From: Caldilineaceae bacterium | Lineage (GTDB): Bacteria; Chloroflexota; Anaerolineae; Caldilineales; Caldilineaceae | Length of the DNA: 36,118 nt | Direction of reading: 5' to 3' | NCBI GenBank assembly: GCA_023384495.1 | Contig: JAHDWG010000014.1 | Location: forward strand, 1 to 36,118 | Shown: positions 32,648 to 36,118 of the stretch, in pieces | Layout of the letters: each line of letters starts with the position of its first letter | How positions within the stretch are numbered: position 1 is the stretch's first letter | Program-made: the position numbers and the translations under genes | Notes under the pieces: model-generated | Database searches by the model: none | Seen by the model: the letters and a program-made list of their open reading frames with translations, nothing else | Told to the model about the DNA's origin: nothing

Positions 32648-34177
32648 ATGGCGACAGAAGTCAAATTGCCCGAACTGGGCGAAGGCGTGGAAGACGCCGC
32701 GGTCAGCCGCTGGCTGGTCAAGGTGGGCGATCAGGTCAAGGCCGGCGATGTCATCCTGGAGGTCGCAACCGACAAGGTGGACACCGAAGTCACTGCGCCC
32801 GCCGACGGCGCGGTGCTCCAGATCAACGCCGACGAAGGAGAAATCGTGGCGCTCGATGCGGTGCTGGCCGTGATTGGCGCCGAAGGCGAAAGCACAGCCG
32901 ACGATGCCCCCAAGGCCGCGCCCAAGCCGCCGGCATCCGCCCCCGACGCGGACGCAGCCGACGCCGAGCCGGCATCCACCGCGGTGGAGGTCTCGGTTAA
33001 CGGCCATGAGGTGAAGGCCACCCCGGTCGCCAAGCGCATTGCGGCGGAAAAAGGGGTGTCGCTCGACGGTGTGACGGGCTCGGGCCCGGGCGGCGCCATC
33101 ACCAAAGAAGATGTGTTGGCTGCCGCCGATGGCAAGGGCCCAGCGCCAGCCCAAACCGAGGCTCTCCCCGGTGACCTGGCTGATGTGCCCACGTTGAGCG
33201 TCCAACGGTTGGCCGCCGAACACAACCTTGATCTGAGCGAGATCGCGGGCGGGCGGCCCCTTAGCGCGCTCACCCGCTATGATGTGCTCAGCGCCGTCGC
33301 CAGCCGCGAGGCGGGCAAGCCGGTCACGGTGGAACCCCGGTTTCTCGCCCCCCAGGGCGCGCCCACGCCCGCCGCTCCGCCGGAACAGCCTACCAGCGAG
33401 CCGCCTGCCGCCAAGCCCACACCGCCGCCAAGCGCGCCAACCGAGCCCAGAGGGGGTGAAACACTGGTGGCGCACTCGCGCATGCGCGCGGCGGTGGCGC
33501 GCAACACCACGCAAAGCGCCTTCACCGCCCCCCATGTCACCGCCTGGTGGGATGTGGACATGACGGCCGTGTTGGGTCACCGCAAGGCGCACAAGGCCGA
33601 ATTTGCCGCCGGCGGCGTCAACCTGACCGTAACCGCCTATCTCATCGAGTCAATTGTGGCAGGGTTGAAGGCTGTCCCCGCCGCCAATGCCAGCTATACC
33701 GATGAGGGGGTGGTGCTCAAGCACTATTACAATGTGGGCATGGCTGTGGCGCTGCCGCCCGACCAGCATGGGCTGGGTGGGCTGATCGTCCCGGTGATCA
33801 AAAACGCCGGCGACCTCAACCTCATGGGCATTGCGCGCGCTGTCAACGACCTGGCCGAAAAGGCGCGCGCCAACAAGCTGCGCGGCGAGGATCTGCAAGA
33901 CGGCACCTTTACGCTCACCAATTATGGCACGTCGGGCAGCGTCTTTCAGACCCCGATTATTGTGCAGCCCCAAGTGGGCATTTTGGGCACGGGCGCGATT
34001 GAAAAACGCCCCGTAGTGGTCAGCAATGGTAGCCCGCTCGAAGCCAACCTGGGCGACTATCTCACCTTCAAACCGATGATGACCATGGCGCTCAGCTATG
34101 ACCATCGCGTGCTCGATGGGGCGACCGCCGACGCCTTTTGCGCGGAAGTGAAAAAGGCGCTGGAAGGTTACCGATGA
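32648..34177 (+). CDS. pdhC: Dihydrolipoamide acyltransferase (E2) of a 2-oxoacid dehydrogenase, two peripheral-subunit-binding domains
   Basis: E2 forms the core of the complex and transfers the acyl group from lipoyl to CoA. Residues 1-78 are a lipoyl domain with K43 in TDKVDTE. After an Ala/Pro linker, a peripheral-subunit-binding domain lies at about 123-158 (ATPVAKRIAAEKG...GAITKEDVL) and a second at about 181-217 (SVQRLAAEHNLDLSEI...LTRYDVL). A Pro-rich linker leads to the catalytic domain at 270-509 with H486 and D490 in SYDHRVLDG. Most E2 proteins have one binding domain, so the second is unusual. GAGGGAAATC precedes the ATG. It is the last gene of the operon, followed by a terminator. 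No E3 (dihydrolipoamide dehydrogenase) gene is adjacent. Confidence 0.95.
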   Translation: MATEVKLPELGEGVEDAAVSRWLVKVGDQVKAGDVILEVATDKVDTEVTAPADGAVLQINADEGEIVALDAVLAVIGAEGESTADDAPKAAPKPPASAPDADAADAEPASTAVEVSVNGHEVKATPVAKRIAAEKGVSLDGVTGSGPGGAITKEDVLAAADGKGPAPAQTEALPGDLADVPTLSVQRLAAEHNLDLSEIAGGRPLSALTRYDVLSAVASREAGKPVTVEPRFLAPQGAPTPAAPPEQPTSEPPAAKPTPPPSAPTEPRGGETLVAHSRMRAAVARNTTQSAFTAPHVTAWWDVDMTAVLGHRKAHKAEFAAGGVNLTVTAYLIESIVAGLKAVPAANASYTDEGVVLKHYYNVGMAVALPPDQHGLGGLIVPVIKNAGDLNLMGIARAVNDLAEKARANKLRGEDLQDGTFTLTNYGTSGSVFQTPIIVQPQVGILGTGAIEKRPVVVSNGSPLEANLGDYLTFKPMMTMALSYDHRVLDGATADAFCAEVKKALEGYR

Positions 34178-34205
34178 TCGGGACGGAAAAATGAGATTGA
34201 ACAAG

Positions 34206-34235
34206 AGGCGGGCCGCACGGCTCGCCTTTTTGTTT
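34206..34235 (+). terminator. Rho-independent terminator of the dehydrogenase operon
   Basis: AGGCGGGCC (34206-34214) pairs with GGCTCGCCT (34219-34227) with one G-U pair, followed by TTTTTGTTT. It begins 29 bases after the E2 stop. Confidence 0.88.
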
Positions 34236-34273
34236 GTAACCCTTTTGAGGATATGGTGTGTCTGCAACTCAAG

Positions 34274-34294
34274 TGCAACCGGTTGCGTTATGAT
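34274..34294 (+). promoter_or_regulatory. LacI-type palindrome next to a -10 box upstream of the small protein gene
   Basis: TGCAACCGGTTGCG (34274-34287) contains the perfect palindrome GCAACCGGTTGC and fits the general LacI/GalR operator pattern with a central CG. TATGAT (34289-34294) follows directly and could be a -10; no good -35 is seen at the right distance. Binding would cover the promoter. Confidence 0.4.
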
Positions 34295-34408
34295 AGTGGC
34301 TTGGCGAATGTTTTGCGGCGCCGGCGCAACGGACGGTCCGTTGGTCAATCAGCAAAGGCGCCCAACCCGCCTGTGACGTGCGTGAACCACGTCACGAAAG
34401 GAGCCAAT

Positions 34409-34612
34409 ATGTTCGACCTAACAATGGTAAACCTTGCCCAACAAGCCTACGAGGAACGCCTGGCGCAAGCCGAGATGCAGCGCCGGTTTCGTCGCGTCGC
34501 CCAGAGCGAACCGGGTCTCGTCGACCACCTGCTGGCCAACCTGGGTCGGCTGCTCGTCGATACGGGCGAACGGCTGCAACACCGGGCCGAGATGCGACCC
34601 GGCCTCAGCTAG
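34409..34612 (+). CDS. Small helical protein of unknown function
   Basis: This 67-residue protein is highly charged, with many Arg, Glu and Gln (QQAYEERLAQAEMQRRFRRV), and is predicted to be almost entirely helical; a coiled coil is possible for residues 8-32. I recognise no family. The ATG at 34409 is preceded by AAAGGAG at six bases, an excellent ribosome site, and codon usage matches the genome. It stands alone between terminators, with a LacI-like palindrome upstream and a strong terminator 140 bases downstream. Confidence 0.6.
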   Translation: MFDLTMVNLAQQAYEERLAQAEMQRRFRRVAQSEPGLVDHLLANLGRLLVDTGERLQHRAEMRPGLS

Positions 34613-34752
34613 ACTCGGTGCGGTTTGAAAACAACCACGAGGATAACAATGTTGTTGCCGTGGCGAAACCCCACCCGATAACTGAATAAGAAACGCTGCG
34701 CCGAGCGCAGGTAATCACATAACAACCAGAGAAGGAGCAACCAGGTCACACC

Positions 34753-34806
34753 GGCCACCCGTAGCCATTCCCTACATGGGGATGTCGCTACGGGTGGTCT
34801 CTTTTC
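34753..34806 (+). terminator. Long intrinsic terminator downstream of the small protein gene
   Basis: GGCCACCCGTAGC (34753-34765) pairs with 34787-34799, and inside it CATTCCC pairs with GGGGATG, giving a 20-bp stem with a 2-base bulge. TCTTTT follows. It should end the small-protein transcript, which would leave a 3' region of about 140 bases. Confidence 0.75.
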
Positions 34807-34909
34807 TGGGCTCTCCGACAGACGACGACGATCCGACCTCGGTTCCTGGTTGCTTGACGAGCATACCACGCAGCGCCTGTTTGAAACGGGGAGACCGTAG
34901 CCGATCTAT

Positions 34910-35004
34910 GTGATCAGGACTTACGCAAGCCTTGGCTGAAGATCTGTTCGTTGACCTAGTTGCCTCTCCTGATAACCATCAGGCGCTGCGTAAGTCAGGG
35001 TGAT
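34910..35004. mobile_element. 85-bp MITE-like element with 13-bp terminal inverted repeats and 5-bp target duplication
   Basis: CAGGACTTACGCA (34915-34927) and TGCGTAAGTCAGG (34987-34999) are terminal inverted repeats that match at 11 of 13 positions. GTGAT flanks the element on both sides (34910-34914, 35000-35004), as a transposition target duplication would. The inside has a 6-bp hairpin (CCTGAT/ATCAGG, 34968-34983) and no coding capacity. GACTTACGCA-type ends are reminiscent of some insertion sequences, but I cannot name the family. Confidence 0.65.
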
Positions 35005-35033
35005 TTGATTCTACCACCAAACACAGCTACAAT
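35005..35033 (+). promoter_or_regulatory. Promoter of the enolase-superfamily gene
   Basis: TTGATT (35005-35010), a 17-base spacer and TACAAT (35028-35033). The -35 box begins at the base directly after the target duplication of the MITE-like element. The ATG lies 35 bases downstream of the -10. Confidence 0.55.
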
Positions 35034-35068
35034 AAATGGATAAACCCATCACACAGGAATCAAAGCCC

Positions 35069-36118
35069 ATGACCACAGCCACACACATTGAGTCGGTCAA
35101 AGCCTACGAGGTGATTGTGCCGGCCAAACCGGGCTCGATCAACAGCCCAGCATGGACCGGCCCCGGCGACGACTGGGACCGGATGCCCATTGTGCTGCTC
35201 GAAGTAACGATGGACGATGGGATTACCGCGCTGGGCGAGGTGGAGCGCGGCAACTCGCTCCAGGCCATCGAACCGTGGCTGCACCAGCTCCCCGGCGTGG
35301 CGTTGCGCGGGTGGAGCCTGCAACCGTTGCCCGCCAACTGGCGCGGCGCAATGCGCTGGGGTCTTCTCGAAAAACAGCCACCCGCACTCTGGCAATCGCC
35401 GTCGCCCGCCATCCGCGCCGTCGAGGTGGCGCTGCTCGACTGGGCCGGCAAACGACTGGGCTGCCGCGCCGTCGATCTGCTCGGCGGCCAGGTGCATGAG
35501 ACCGTCCCCGTGGACTGGTGGTGCGCCCGCCAGACGCCCGACGACCTGGCGCGCATTGTCCGCCAGGCGCGGGCGATGGGCTTCAGCGGGCTCAAGATGA
35601 AATCGAGAATCGGCGACCCGGTGGTCGAGCAGGTGCAGGCGTGCAAGGAGGCGGGCGGCCGCGACTTCCACCTCACCATCGACCCCATGTGCCAGTGGCT
35701 CAGCCCCGCCGATGCGCTCGCCATGCTCAAGCGCCTTGAGCCCCTCGCCGAAAATGTGCAGATCGAAGACCCCTTCCCGCAAGACATGCCCGAAATGTGG
35801 CAACGGGTGCGCCAGGTGTCGCCGATCCCGCTCGTGCTCCACGCGCGCGGGCTAGATGTGCTGCGCCGGGGGCTGCAAGAGCGCTTTGCCGACAACTTCA
35901 ACGTGAGTGGGCAGACGATCTCCGAATTTCTCACCCTGGCGCGCACGGTGGAGGTGGCCGGCTACTCGTGCTGGCACGGTTCGTCGCTGGAGATGGGGGT
36001 CATGCAGGCGGCCCGCCTCCACGCCACCGCCGCCGCCCGCCCTTGTGTGCTGCCGTCAGACTTCCAGAGCCATCTGGTGCGCGAATCGACCCTCATCACG
36101 TGGGATTGGCCCTATCGA
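35069..36118 (+). CDS. Enolase-superfamily protein (mandelate racemase/muconate lactonizing enzyme-like), partial
   Basis: The right edge cuts the C-terminus; 350 residues are visible, nearly the full usual length. The family abstracts a proton next to a carboxylate (racemases, sugar-acid dehydratases, cycloisomerases). The N-terminal capping domain spans about 5-130, followed by the barrel. The general-base pair K176-M-K178 (GLKMKS) is present, as are the metal ligands D205 (TIDP) and E233 (QIEDP). The place of the third ligand, usually Glu or Asp, reads LVLHARG with H258. The position of the usual His-Asp dyad partner is N277, but H303 and E308 (WHGSSLEMG) remain. So it is either a variant with a different metal site or a different reaction. 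AGGAA lies about ten bases before the ATG. Confidence 0.82.
   Translation, partial: MTTATHIESVKAYEVIVPAKPGSINSPAWTGPGDDWDRMPIVLLEVTMDDGITALGEVERGNSLQAIEPWLHQLPGVALRGWSLQPLPANWRGAMRWGLLEKQPPALWQSPSPAIRAVEVALLDWAGKRLGCRAVDLLGGQVHETVPVDWWCARQTPDDLARIVRQARAMGFSGLKMKSRIGDPVVEQVQACKEAGGRDFHLTIDPMCQWLSPADALAMLKRLEPLAENVQIEDPFPQDMPEMWQRVRQVSPIPLVLHARGLDVLRRGLQERFADNFNVSGQTISEFLTLARTVEVAGYSCWHGSSLEMGVMQAARLHATAAARPCVLPSDFQSHLVRESTLITWDWPYR

Larger units (their letters stand above)
34613..35068. other. 456-bp non-coding region with a terminator and a MITE-like element
   Basis: No gene is seen. It holds a 5-bp CCACG/CGTGG hairpin near 34633-34660, the terminator at 34753-34806, the MITE-like element at 34915-34999 and the promoter of the enolase-superfamily gene at 35005-35033. 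Confidence 0.6.

Noticed and set aside
34915-34999. A complete insertion sequence
   Set aside because: The element is only 85 bp and codes for nothing; it can at most be a non-autonomous derivative.

Overview
The window looks like a chromosomal segment of a GC-rich bacterium of the phylum Chloroflexota, probably close to Caldilineae/Anaerolineae. This is an inference from gene content and style: a Gram-positive-type LexA with GAAC-N4-GTTC boxes, a large STAND/TPR regulator, family-5 solute-binding-protein transporters beside sugar genes, a two-subunit pyruvate:ferredoxin oxidoreductase (PFOR) and lipoylated dehydrogenase genes. No rRNA, complete tRNA, CRISPR array, transposase or phage gene was found. 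Both edges cut genes: a family 4 glycosidase on the left and an enolase-superfamily protein on the right.

Region 1 (1-12872, all minus strand) is one long gene train. In order of transcription it holds an OppF-type ATPase, a B12-binding radical SAM protein, a Tat/lipoprotein solute-binding protein, two permeases, an OppD-type ATPase, a phytanoyl-CoA dioxygenase-like protein, an 866-residue protein of unknown function and a GH4 glycosidase with its own promoter. Together they suggest uptake and breakdown of a glycoside or glycoconjugate, not of peptides. Inverted repeats lie around the solute-binding-protein gene.

Region 2 (13089-18872) holds a small membrane protein (minus) and then a plus-strand unit: a STAND ATPase with TPRs, a hydroxypyruvate isomerase-like protein overlapping it, and a malate/L-lactate dehydrogenase-family oxidoreductase.

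Region 3 (18873-24687) is housekeeping: recO, a MazG-like pyrophosphohydrolase, lexA with a readable self-regulated promoter, mobA, an acyl carrier protein gene and a cystathionine gamma-synthase-type gene. A gap of 1.16 kb (22309-23469) has no convincing gene but carries strong hairpins, terminators and a repeat, and may encode small RNAs.

Region 4 (25071-34235) is central carbon metabolism. A two-gene PFOR, whose first subunit is fused to a CBS pair, is divergent from a 2-oxoacid dehydrogenase E1alpha-E1beta-E2 operon. Both systems can turn pyruvate into acetyl-CoA, the first with ferredoxin and the second with NAD. No E3 gene is present. The 0.9-kb divergent region holds a palindromic repeat related to one in the 22-kb gap, and a tRNA-like fragment.

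Region 5 (34236-36118) holds a small helical protein under a LacI-like palindrome, a terminator, an 85-bp MITE-like element with a 5-bp target duplication that abuts the -35 box of the next gene, and the partial enolase-superfamily gene.
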